Source: JAWKWH01 sp963669285
GTDB lineage: Bacteria > Pseudomonadota > Alphaproteobacteria > Rhizobiales > Rhizobiaceae
DNA length: 64,000 nt
Assembly: GCA_963669285.2 (NCBI GenBank)
Contig: CAXXSI010000011.1
Coordinates: 124,001 to 188,000, forward strand
Direction of reading: 5' to 3'
Of this stretch, positions 24,517 through 32,803 are shown piece by piece; positions within the stretch are counted from its first letter, which is position 1, and each line of letters starts with the position of its first letter. A program made the translations under genes and the position numbers. The notes below the pieces were generated by a model. The model did no database searches and was not told where the DNA came from. It worked only from the letters and a program-made list of their open reading frames with translations.

Positions 24517-25287
24517 CTATCCGGTCACGACGACGCCGGCGTCGACAACCAGCGCCTGTCCGGTCATCATTCGCGAGGCGTCGGATGCAAGAAACAACGT
24601 CGGCTCCACCATGGCGACCGGATGTATCGGTTCTTTCAGACATTGCCGCTCAATGTGGGCAGCCAACGCTTCATCGGTCACCCACAGTTCTTTCTGCCGA
24701 TCGGTAATCACCCAACCCGGCATCAAGGCGTTGACGCGGATCCCATGCGGTCCAAGTTCGCGGGCAAGCCCCCTCGTCAGCCCGGTAATCCCGGCCTTCG
24801 CCGAGACATAGGCGGGGTATCCCGCATTGCCCATCATGTAGGATATGGAGGAATAGTTTATGATCGAGCCCCATCCGGCCTCCGTCATTGCCGGCGCAAC
24901 GGATTGCGCGGCAAAGAAGTGATGGCGGATATTCACGTTCAGCATGTGATCCCATTCATCCGGCGAGAGTTCATCGAGTGTGTGCCGGTTGTCCCATGCC
25001 GCGTTGTTGACGAGTACTCCTATTGCGCCGTGTGCGCCTGCAGCTTCGGCCAAGGCAGCTCGATAGGCCGATATGTCGGTGACATCGCATTTCAAAAAAA
25101 GCGGGCGCCGACCATATTCTTCCTGCAGACGGTCGCAGAGAGATGAGGCATCACTGCGTTGGCAAAACGCCACCTTGGCGCCCTGTGCAACAAATCCCTC
25201 GGTCAGGTACTCGCCGATACCGGAACCGCCTCCCGAGATGAACACGGATTTGCCGTTTAGGTCCCTAAATTCGGTCGATAGGTTCAT
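24517..25287 (-). CDS. SDR oxidoreductase, probable sugar (D-galactose) 1-dehydrogenase
   Basis: A 256-residue classical short-chain dehydrogenase. It has the dinucleotide motif SGGGSGIGEYL near residue 18, LVNNAAWDN, the catalytic serine in INYSSISYM, YPAYVSAKAG with the Tyr/Lys pair, and a family C-terminus (SRMMTGQALVVDAGVVVTG). Because it lies between alpha-galactosidase and DgoK, oxidation of galactose to galactonolactone is the simplest role; arabinose or fucose are also possible. Its ATG overlaps the stop of the GH36 gene (ATGA). Confidence 0.8.
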   Translation of the reverse strand: MNLSTEFRDLNGKSVFISGGGSGIGEYLTEGFVAQGAKVAFCQRSDASSLCDRLQEEYGRRPLFLKCDVTDISAYRAALAEAAGAHGAIGVLVNNAAWDNRHTLDELSPDEWDHMLNVNIRHHFFAAQSVAPAMTEAGWGSIINYSSISYMMGNAGYPAYVSAKAGITGLTRGLARELGPHGIRVNALMPGWVITDRQKELWVTDEALAAHIERQCLKEPIHPVAMVEPTLFLASDASRMMTGQALVVDAGVVVTG

Positions 25288-27452
25288 TGATCATACTCCA
25301 ACGCGTCAATTGCGACGGCCAATCCGGTTTGCGCATAAAGTGACGGCAGCCCGATACCAACGGCATCCAATGCCGCACCGGTGAGTATGAAGCCATCGCC
25401 AACCAGCGGGTTTTCGAATTTGCGATTAGCACGGTCCACACCCTCGGTCGCGGTTTGCAATTGAACTTTGTACTCTCGCTCCGGGTCAAGACCGGGGATG
25501 AAAATCCGCGGCGGAACCGTCGAACGCGGCCTGTCGATCTGCGCCAACACCAGACGGGCCTGATCCCTGTCAGAGGTTACGGCGAGCGCGCCCAGCAGAT
25601 TGGGATCGACGGTCTTGATCCGGTAGAAACGGCCTGAATGCCATACGTGGCGGTCGGCTTTGTGCCGCCGAATAGCGTTGCTGACGACCTGAATGTCCGT
25701 TTCAGTCATCGTAGTCAGATCGGCCTCGACGCCCATGTGGCCATAACCGGCAACAAGTGCCCTGAATCCAGTGTGCAAACCCCTGCCGCTGGTGTGGCAC
25801 CAGGCTGGGCCAATATGTGAGCCCATCACCTCCGGCGGGAAGAAATAGGAAAAACCGTTCTGGATGCGCATTCTCTCCACGGCATCATTGGAGTCCGAAG
25901 CCCAGAATCGCTGTGTGTGCCTCAAAATACCATAATCAACGCGGCCTCCACCGGAGGCGCAGCTTTCGATTTCGAGACCGGGAAAGGATTTCGTCAACCG
26001 ATCAAGCAGCGCATAAAGGGCGCCGGTCTGCCGGTATACAGTCGCCCGGCCTTCGGAATCGCCCGGCAGAACCAGGTCCCGGTTCATGTCCCATTTCAGG
26101 TAGGAGACGTGGTGCTGCCCGATCAGCACCGACAATCGTTCAAACAGATATTCGCTGACCGGCTGCTTGGCGATGTCCAGGACCAGCTGATTTCGCCCCG
26201 TCAATTTCGGGTAGTTACCCAAGCCTAAAACCCAGTCCGGATGTTCGCGAAACAGCAGCGAATCCTGATTGACCATCTCCGGCTCGACCCAAAGACCAAA
26301 CTCCATGCCTTTCTCGATGACCAAATCAGCCAATGGCTGGAGACCGTCGGGATATTTGCGCTCATCGGCAAACCAGTCGCCCAGACCAGACATGTCGCTG
26401 TTGCGTCCGCGAAACCAACCGTCGTCCAGGACAAAACGCTCAGCGCCAATTTCGGAGGCGGTATCGACAAGTTGCTTCAGCTTATCCCATTTATGGTCAA
26501 AATAGAGCGCCTCCCACGTATTGACGGTGACCGGACGCGGTTTGGCCGGATCGGGAAATTCCACCACTTCGCGGCGCACATGCTCATGCAGCTTGTGCGA
26601 CATGGCATTCAAGCCGCGAGACGAATAGGCGACGTATAGAGGGGGGGTTTGTACGCTTTGTCCGGGTTCGAGGGTTTTTTCCCCGGTGAAGAGAAGAACA
26701 CCCATTTGGATCTGGGTATCTCCCGTGGACAGACGTTCCAGCACTAGCCTGTGATTGCCGCTCCAGCCCAAATGCACGCCCAGACAGGGGCCGGTATCCT
26801 CGTCTGTCTTCTCATTGACCAGGATGATGCCGGGGAACGCTTCGTGAGACGTGCGGCCCCGACGATTTTCCCTTTTAGTAAGGCCGAGCGGTATTTGCTG
26901 GCGCTCGATGGAGAATTCCGCGCACCACCGTCCGTGAAAGGAAACGTGCTGGGAATACTGTTGTGACGGAGCGACAACCGGGGCCGCCAGCCAATCGATC
27001 TCGAACGCTGTGTCGGCATCGTTTTGGAGCCGCGCAAATGAAGTAACCACATCCGTTTCAGCGTTTATTCGATATTCGATTTCCAGACTGAGACCCCTTT
27101 CGGGATCTGTCATCTGGAACGCAATACCATTCGGCAGCGTGACATTGCCGACATAGGTGAAACGGCCCGCCCAACCAGGGCCAGATGTTGTTCTCCGTTT
27201 GCCGATCAGGGCCGGGTGACCGAGAAAACCGCGGCCGATCTCCGGATGCAGGCTGATCGGCTCGTTCTCGTCGATCGTGGCCTGGGGAAGCGGCCGCGCA
27301 TTGACGGAAACCAGTGTTTCCAGATCAATATCGGCTTGGAGCTTCTTGCCATGATAGACAATGGCGGGAATTCCGTTGGTCCAGGCAAACACGATGGTCG
27401 TCCGCAGACCATCGAGCCGGATTGTATTGGTATGCCGAACCAACAGGTTCAT
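25284..27452 (-). CDS. Alpha-galactosidase, GH36
   Basis: About 722 residues with the three GH36 domains. Key motifs are LDDGWFRGRNSD, LWVEPEMVN, the nucleophile aspartate in YLKWDMNRD, ESCASGGGRVDYG and the acid/base aspartate in FWASDSNDA. It hydrolyses raffinose-type oligosaccharides or melibiose inside the cell. ATG 27452 overlaps the permease stop as ATGA; an upstream in-frame extension would run into the permease gene and has no family support. Confidence 0.93.
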   Translation of the reverse strand: MNLLVRHTNTIRLDGLRTTIVFAWTNGIPAIVYHGKKLQADIDLETLVSVNARPLPQATIDENEPISLHPEIGRGFLGHPALIGKRRTTSGPGWAGRFTYVGNVTLPNGIAFQMTDPERGLSLEIEYRINAETDVVTSFARLQNDADTAFEIDWLAAPVVAPSQQYSQHVSFHGRWCAEFSIERQQIPLGLTKRENRRGRTSHEAFPGIILVNEKTDEDTGPCLGVHLGWSGNHRLVLERLSTGDTQIQMGVLLFTGEKTLEPGQSVQTPPLYVAYSSRGLNAMSHKLHEHVRREVVEFPDPAKPRPVTVNTWEALYFDHKWDKLKQLVDTASEIGAERFVLDDGWFRGRNSDMSGLGDWFADERKYPDGLQPLADLVIEKGMEFGLWVEPEMVNQDSLLFREHPDWVLGLGNYPKLTGRNQLVLDIAKQPVSEYLFERLSVLIGQHHVSYLKWDMNRDLVLPGDSEGRATVYRQTGALYALLDRLTKSFPGLEIESCASGGGRVDYGILRHTQRFWASDSNDAVERMRIQNGFSYFFPPEVMGSHIGPAWCHTSGRGLHTGFRALVAGYGHMGVEADLTTMTETDIQVVSNAIRRHKADRHVWHSGRFYRIKTVDPNLLGALAVTSDRDQARLVLAQIDRPRSTVPPRIFIPGLDPEREYKVQLQTATEGVDRANRKFENPLVGDGFILTGAALDAVGIGLPSLYAQTGLAVAIDALEYDQ

Positions 27453-28300
27453 CCCTTGGTCGCGCCCAATGTCAGACCCGCAATGAAGTGTTTCTGCATC
27501 AGGAAGAACATGAGAACCGGAGGAACCGCTGCCAACAATGAGGCCGCCGATACCAGATGCCACTGACTGACAAATTGGCCGTTCAATGCTCTGACGCCGG
27601 CGGTTATCGGCTTGGAGGCCTCACCCTGCGTCAGCACCGTTGCCCAGAAGAAATCATTCCACACAAAGGTGAAGATCAGTACCGCAAGCGCCGCGATGGC
27701 TGGCCTGACGAGAGGCAGAACCAGGTACCAGAATATCTGAAATTCGCCGACGCCCTCAATGCGCGCCGATTCGATCAACTCATAAGGCAAGGCCTTGATG
27801 AAGTTGCGCATGAACAATGTGCAAAATCCGGTTTGGAATGCTGCGTGGAACAGCACAAGGCCGGTCACGGTGTCGTACAAGCCGGTCTGCACCGACAAAT
27901 CACGTACGGGTACCATAAGGATCTGGAACGGCACGAAGTTGCCTGCAACAAAGACAAAAAAGAGCGGCAGGGCGGCACGAAATCGATAGATGGCCAGGGC
28001 ATAGCCGGCCAGGCATGCCAACGCTACCGAGATGGCTACGGTCGGCACGGTGATATAGATCGAGTTCAGAAAGTACCGGGCGGCCTGGGATTGTGTGAAC
28101 ACTGCCGTGTAGTTTTCGATCAACAGGAAGTCTGAAGGCCAACCGAAAACATTGCCGGAATTGATATCGGCAGCCGGCCGAATCGACGTCATGAATATCG
28201 CCATTAACGGCAGCAACCAGAGGAACAGGGCGATAGGCAGGAAGCTCTTGTAGGCCGTTTGGACAACCGGTGGAGATTTTTCGATCGGTTTGGGAAACAT
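27449..28300 (-). CDS. Sugar ABC transporter permease (MalG type)
   Basis: A 283-residue inner-membrane permease with six predicted helices. The cytoplasmic EAA loop is ELIESARIEGVGEFQIFWYL followed by LPLVRPAIAAL, which docks on the ATPase. It pairs with the MalF-type permease, whose stop codon immediately precedes its ATG. The substrate is probably an alpha- or beta-galactoside, judged from the downstream hydrolases. Confidence 0.93.
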   Translation of the reverse strand: MFPKPIEKSPPVVQTAYKSFLPIALFLWLLPLMAIFMTSIRPAADINSGNVFGWPSDFLLIENYTAVFTQSQAARYFLNSIYITVPTVAISVALACLAGYALAIYRFRAALPLFFVFVAGNFVPFQILMVPVRDLSVQTGLYDTVTGLVLFHAAFQTGFCTLFMRNFIKALPYELIESARIEGVGEFQIFWYLVLPLVRPAIAALAVLIFTFVWNDFFWATVLTQGEASKPITAGVRALNGQFVSQWHLVSAASLLAAVPPVLMFFLMQKHFIAGLTLGATKG

Positions 28301-29254
28301 CTAATGACCCTCCCTTTCATCCTTGTACATCGTCCACAGGAAGTAGCTGATGAAAACCAGCATGATGAAGAACAGCACCACCGCGATGGAAGATCCATAA
28401 CCCATACGGAATCCGTATTCAGACAGCGCCGTCTCGAACATGTAGTAGGACAGCACATTGGATGAACCATAGGGCCCGCCCTGGGTCATGATCGCAATCA
28501 TGTCGAATGAGCGTAGCGCCCCGATTACTGTCACGACAATTGCCAGGAATGTCGCCGGCCAAAGTTGCGGCAGGATGACGTGGCGAAGCATTTTCCAACC
28601 GCGGGCGCCGTCGAGCCTGCCGGCTTCGACCTGATCGGGAGAAACATTATTCAGCCCGGTCAGGTACAGGATCATGCAATAGGCGATCTGCGGCCACAGT
28701 CCGGCGAATATGATTCCATAGGTAACAAATCGCTCGTCGCCCAGTATCGATGGCGGATCTGCGCCGAAGAACGCCCAGACTTTGCCGACGATGCCGAAAT
28801 TGGGATTGTAAAACCAGGTGAATATCAGTCCCACGACCACCTGCGAGATGACGAAGGGAAAAAAGAAAAGTGATTTGTAAACGCGCATTCCCGTCACCGT
28901 CTGGTTCAGGAAAAGGGCGATGAACAGGCCGGCGGGTACTGCCAGCATGTAGAGGATCAACCAAAGCAGATTGTTCCAAAGCGAAGTATAAAACCGGTCA
29001 TCGTCGATGAGCTCGCGATAATTGCCGAGGCCGATCCAGACCTTATCGCCAATACCGTCCCACTCGTAGAACGAGTACCACATGGATTGAAAGATCGGAG
29101 CGATGACATAGACGAGGAAGAAAATCATCGCCGGTGCAAGAAATATCCAGGGAGCGACTTGCAGTTTGTTTCTCTGATACCAACTGCGCTCATCGCCGAG
29201 TGATACGGCTGACGAACCAGACGAGTGCGGATTTGCCGGCACGCTCGTGCTCAT
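28301..29254 (-). CDS. Sugar ABC transporter permease (MalF type)
   Basis: A 317-residue permease with a hydrophilic N-terminus and six helices, the first in WIFLAPAMIFFLVYVIAPIF. Its EAA loop reads EAGRLDGARGWKMLRHVILP. I chose ATG 29254 because GGGGAG stands upstream; the longer open frame lacks a site. It lies 177 bases after the binding-protein gene across a hairpin-rich gap. Confidence 0.92.
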   Translation of the reverse strand: MSTSVPANPHSSGSSAVSLGDERSWYQRNKLQVAPWIFLAPAMIFFLVYVIAPIFQSMWYSFYEWDGIGDKVWIGLGNYRELIDDDRFYTSLWNNLLWLILYMLAVPAGLFIALFLNQTVTGMRVYKSLFFFPFVISQVVVGLIFTWFYNPNFGIVGKVWAFFGADPPSILGDERFVTYGIIFAGLWPQIAYCMILYLTGLNNVSPDQVEAGRLDGARGWKMLRHVILPQLWPATFLAIVVTVIGALRSFDMIAIMTQGGPYGSSNVLSYYMFETALSEYGFRMGYGSSIAVVLFFIMLVFISYFLWTMYKDEREGH

Positions 29255-29395
29255 CGTCTTTGCTCCCCGTTTGTGGTCCGGTGCCTGGAAGTCACCAGGC
29301 ACTTCGTTTCCGGTTCGTGGATAGTCCCTGTCTCCCGGTTGGTCGGCTATCGCCGGATCGCGGTCACGCCATGTTCCGCCGGGAACTCAATAGTG

Positions 29396-29421
29396 GGTTC
29401 GGGCGATTGATCGCCCGAACC
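29396..29421. repeat. Perfect hairpin between binding-protein and permease genes
   Basis: Eleven-base arms GGTTCGGGCGA/TCGCCCGAACC around a TTGA loop begin ten bases after the binding-protein stop. A second hairpin, GTGCCTGG/CCAGGCAC, lies at 29281-29302. Neither has a T-tract on the coding strand, so mRNA stabilisation of the upstream cistron is more likely than termination, as with the REP sequence between E. coli malE and malF. Confidence 0.55.
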
Positions 29422-29431
29422 TAAACTTCGA

Positions 29432-30673
29432 TTATTTGTAGACGCGCTTCTGGATCTTATCCAGGCGCTTCAGGATCGCATCAAGCCGATCGGGTTTGAT
29501 CATGAATTCCTGGAAGCCTTCCATCCCGGCTTTGGCCATCTCGGCTGGCGCATCGCGGTCGTAGAACTGGGCAAGTCCGGCAGCCGTCGACACCGTCTCG
29601 AAACCTTCAACAATGAACTTGTCGTCCTGGTTGATTTCGGCCTTCGAATTTGGCGGCAACTGTCCAATCGTCTTGTTCCAATCACCCTGAATTTCCGGAC
29701 GCGCGATGAATGAAAGGAATTTGCGAGCGTCTTCCTTGTTCTTCGCCTTGGCCGGAATGAACAGTGCATCGGCGGGCGCTTCTTCTGCGCGGGCCAGACC
29801 GGGTGTAATCTCCGGGAACTGGAAATAGTCGATCTGGTCATCCGTCAGCCCGGCATTGCGGTAGGCATCGACCGAGAAGTTGCCCATGACATACATCGCT
29901 GCTTCGCCCTTTGCGAACGGGGCGATTGCGTCCTGCCAGCTCATCGTCGCGTGATTGTCTACAAATGAGCACCGGTCGAGCATCGTCTTCCAGTTTTCAA
30001 ATGTCTTGCGGATACGATCATCCGTGTACTGGATTTTGCCGCCGGTCAGATCGTTATGGACGTCGTAGCCGTTGGTTCTCAGATTGAGATAATCAAACAC
30101 GCCGGCAGCAGTCCACAGGAACTGGGTGCCGATGGTGAATGGTGTGACGCCGGCCTCCTTCAGCTTGTCGCAGGCCGCAAGCAGTTCGTCCCAGGTTTTT
30201 GGCTCGGACAGTCCATTCTGATCGAAAATGTCTTTGCGGTAGTAAACGCCCCACTGATAGTAGGAATAGGGAACGCCCCACTGCTTGCCGTCGCGGGTCA
30301 TGGTCGGCTTGATCGCCTCGAAAGACGTCGACAGGTTCGGGTCGGAAGCCCAAAGGTCGGAAATATCCTCAAACTGGCCGGCATCGACGAACGGACCCAT
30401 GCGGTTGCCGGGATACCAGGCAGTGATGTCCGGTGCATCGGCGGACAGGAAGTTGCGGATCGCGGTTTTATGCGCTTCGCGATCGTTGATATTGACGGTC
30501 ACATTGATGTCCGGATGGGCTTTCTTGAAAGCCTCCACGGCCGCTTCAAAGCCGGCCTTGGGACCCGGATTTGGATCATCGAAATTGATGACCAGATCGC
30601 CGGCAACGGCTACTGACGCCGACAGGGCGACCGTTGCTGCGGTTCCGATCAGCCTTGAGAATATGTGATTCAT
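29432..30673 (-). CDS. Extracellular sugar-binding protein (ABC transporter, family 1)
   Basis: A 413-residue periplasmic binding protein. The signal peptide MNHIFSRLIGTAATVALSAS ends near AVAG, and the mature protein shows the family-1 pattern FKKAHPDINVTV, WDELLAACDKLKEAGVTPF and FAKGEAAMYVMGNF. It captures sugar for the two permeases. ATG 30673 has a strong GGGAGGAAG site; the open frame upstream is not used. It is the first gene of the galactoside operon and diverges from the IclR gene. Confidence 0.92.
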   Translation of the reverse strand: MNHIFSRLIGTAATVALSASVAVAGDLVINFDDPNPGPKAGFEAAVEAFKKAHPDINVTVNINDREAHKTAIRNFLSADAPDITAWYPGNRMGPFVDAGQFEDISDLWASDPNLSTSFEAIKPTMTRDGKQWGVPYSYYQWGVYYRKDIFDQNGLSEPKTWDELLAACDKLKEAGVTPFTIGTQFLWTAAGVFDYLNLRTNGYDVHNDLTGGKIQYTDDRIRKTFENWKTMLDRCSFVDNHATMSWQDAIAPFAKGEAAMYVMGNFSVDAYRNAGLTDDQIDYFQFPEITPGLARAEEAPADALFIPAKAKNKEDARKFLSFIARPEIQGDWNKTIGQLPPNSKAEINQDDKFIVEGFETVSTAAGLAQFYDRDAPAEMAKAGMEGFQEFMIKPDRLDAILKRLDKIQKRVYK

Positions 30674-30779
30674 ATCTTCCTCCCGTGGAATGTTCTTGAG
30701 TGATCGCCCCCGGGCAATCAGTTGCCCTTCCGTCGACTTTGAAAGTTTCAACCGGGCGGTACAAGCCCAACATATCAAA

Positions 30780-30794
30780 TTCCATTATTTGGAA
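30780..30794. promoter_or_regulatory. Candidate IclR operator 1
   Basis: TTCCATTATTTGGAA is a perfect palindrome (arms TTCCA/TGGAA) in the divergent intergenic region. It has the size and A/T core of IclR-family operators. The distance to the second site is 38 bases start to start. Confidence 0.5.
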
Positions 30795-30800
30795 CTGTGT

Positions 30801-30829
30801 TTGACTATTCAGAATTATTCCCATATATT
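30801..30829 (+). promoter_or_regulatory. Sigma-70-type promoter for the IclR gene
   Basis: TTGACT (30801-30806) and TATATT (30824-30829) are separated by 17 bases, the ideal spacing. The predicted start falls near 30836, about 45 bases before the GTG start of iclR. The -10 element lies inside operator 2. Confidence 0.65.
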
Positions 30830-30832
30830 GGA
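30818..30832. promoter_or_regulatory. Candidate IclR operator 2, over the -10 element
   Basis: TTCCCATATATTGGA repeats the TTCC...TTGGA pattern of operator 1. It covers the -10 element of the iclR promoter, so binding would block transcription of the regulator (autorepression). Binding is inferred. Confidence 0.5.
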
Positions 30833-30881
30833 CTTATGTCAAGCACTTGAATCCGGTGCGCCAGGAGTTGGGTGGATAGTA

Positions 30882-31658
30882 GTGGCGAGGAATGGCAATA
30901 GCGGAACGCTTGGAAAGGCGCTGGACGTGCTTGAGGCCGTCGCATCGCGAGAAGCGCCACCGCGCTTTACCGACCTGCTCGACCGGATCGACCAACCCCG
31001 CGGAACGTTGCATCGGAACATTTCCAATCTGATCGAGGAAGACCTTCTTGCGGTTCGTTCCGATCATTCCTACGAACTTGGACCCAAGCTGCTGAAGCTT
31101 GCTGCCCGTGCCTGGTCGGGCAACCAGTTCCGTTCCATTGCCGAACCGCATTTGAAAGCGCTTGGAGAAACTACCGGCGAAACCATTCACCTTGGCCTGC
31201 TAAACGATATCGAGGTCATTTACCTCGACAAGGTCGAGGGTCGCCAGTCGGTTCGAATGCACTCGCAGATCGGCAACGCCTCACCGGTCTACTGCACGGG
31301 AGTAGGAAAGGCTGCGCTGAGCGCCCTTTCCGATGAGGAACTTGAGGCCCGCATCGCCCGCATCACTTTCAAGACATTCACCGGCTCGACTTTGAGTACG
31401 CCACAGGCGCTGAGATCGGAGATTTCGGAAATCCGTAAATCCGGCATCGCCTATGACCGGGAGGAACATGAGCCGGGCATTCATTGTATCGCCGCGCCGG
31501 TTTTTTCCGGCAGCCGTGATTTCTTTGCCGGAATTTCCGTGACCGCTCCGGTGTTTCGGGTGTCAACCGACCAATTGGCGGATTGGAAACCGCTCATTCA
31601 GCAAACGGCTGCCGTGATCATGGAAGACATGGCCAACAAGCTCGGGCCACGCGCCTAG
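30882..31658 (+). CDS. IclR-family transcriptional regulator
   Basis: About 258 residues. The N-terminal winged helix-turn-helix is seen in LGKALDVLEAVASREAPPRFTDLLDRIDQPRGTLHRNISNL, and the C-terminal effector domain in ETIHLGLLNDIEVIYLDKVEG, SPVYCTGVGKAALS and GIAYDREEHEPGIHCIAAPV. I chose the GTG at 30882 because it lies after the promoter and just before the first helix; the open frame upstream would cross the operators. It probably senses a galactoside catabolite and controls the divergent operon and itself. Confidence 0.87.
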   Translation: MARNGNSGTLGKALDVLEAVASREAPPRFTDLLDRIDQPRGTLHRNISNLIEEDLLAVRSDHSYELGPKLLKLAARAWSGNQFRSIAEPHLKALGETTGETIHLGLLNDIEVIYLDKVEGRQSVRMHSQIGNASPVYCTGVGKAALSALSDEELEARIARITFKTFTGSTLSTPQALRSEISEIRKSGIAYDREEHEPGIHCIAAPVFSGSRDFFAGISVTAPVFRVSTDQLADWKPLIQQTAAVIMEDMANKLGPRA

Positions 31659-31700
31659 GCCGGGCACAAACTCGGGATCAAGGATGGAAGGGAGACCATT

Positions 31701-32786
31701 TTGGCAAATCTACAACTAGCGGGGGTCGGGAAATCATTCGGCCCCGTGGATGTTATCAAAGGTGTAGACCTCGCGATCGACAGTGGTGAGTTCGTCGTAT
31801 TTGTCGGTCCTTCGGGATGCGGGAAATCAACGCTTTTGCGCCTTGTCGCAGGTCTTGAGGAAGCCACCGTAGGCGCAATCAACATTGGTGACCGGGACGT
31901 CACCCGCGTCGATGCCGCGGACCGGGGGGTCGCCATGGTCTTCCAGTCCTACGCGCTCTATCCGCACATGTCGGTTGCCGACAATATGGGATTTGGTCTG
32001 AAAATGACCGGCCATCCAAAAGCGGAAATTGACACACTTGTGGCGCGCGCAGCAAAAATTCTCCACCTGGAGCAACTCCTGGACCGCAAACCGAAGCAAT
32101 TGTCCGGCGGCCAACGCCAACGCGTGGCCATCGGGCGGGCAATTGTCCGTGAGCCAAAAGTGTTCCTGTTCGATGAACCGCTATCGAATCTGGATGCTGA
32201 ACTTCGCGTACAAATGCGTTTGGAAATCGCGAAACTCCACCAGGATCTGGGTGCGACAATGATCTACGTCACCCATGATCAGGTCGAGGCTATGACGTTG
32301 GCAGACAAGATCGTCGTGTTGCGCAGCGGCATTGTTGAACAAGTCGGCGGACCGATTGAACTATACGAAAATCCCGACAATGTTTTTGTTGCCGGATTCA
32401 TCGGATCGCCGAAGATGAATTTCCTCAATGCCACGGCCGGCTCCAAGACCAAAGCGGGTTTGGAGCTGAAACTGGATGATTTTGGCGGCGTCAGTTTCCG
32501 CAAGAAACTGACCACCGACGGTATCGAGCCAGGCCGTAAACTCCTGGTCGGCGTGCGGCCGGAGCATTTTGACGAGAGCGGAAAAGTCAAAATCGCCTCG
32601 CATATCGATGTCATCGAAAATCTCGGCGGCACAGCCTTTGCCTATGCGCGCGGCAAGGATGATGAACCGCTGACCATCCAACTTGCGGAGGGTTCGTCCT
32701 GCACCGAAGGAAAATCCTATAAGACGGGCTTCAACGCTGATCGCTGTTTTGTCTTCGATCAGGTGAGTGAGCAACGTCTAAGGTAG
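31701..32786 (+). CDS. Sugar ABC transporter ATP-binding protein (UgpC/MalK type)
   Basis: A 361-residue ATPase: Walker A GPSGCGKST near residue 38, Q-loop VFQSYALYPHMSV, signature LSGGQRQRVAIGRAIV, Walker B VFLFDEPLSNLDAELR and H-loop THDQVEAM, then the MalK-type regulatory domain (GIEPGRKLLVGVRPEHF). It drives the two permeases encoded divergently. The start is TTG, supported by GGAAGGGAGA upstream. It lies 42 bases after iclR in the same orientation. Confidence 0.93.
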   Translation: MANLQLAGVGKSFGPVDVIKGVDLAIDSGEFVVFVGPSGCGKSTLLRLVAGLEEATVGAINIGDRDVTRVDAADRGVAMVFQSYALYPHMSVADNMGFGLKMTGHPKAEIDTLVARAAKILHLEQLLDRKPKQLSGGQRQRVAIGRAIVREPKVFLFDEPLSNLDAELRVQMRLEIAKLHQDLGATMIYVTHDQVEAMTLADKIVVLRSGIVEQVGGPIELYENPDNVFVAGFIGSPKMNFLNATAGSKTKAGLELKLDDFGGVSFRKKLTTDGIEPGRKLLVGVRPEHFDESGKVKIASHIDVIENLGGTAFAYARGKDDEPLTIQLAEGSSCTEGKSYKTGFNADRCFVFDQVSEQRLR

Positions 32787-32803
32787 GTAGTTGTGCAACT
32801 TTG

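Noticed and set aside
30690..30881. Longer IclR protein starting at 30690
   Set aside because: The extra 64 residues would span the promoter and both operators and resemble no IclR N-terminus.
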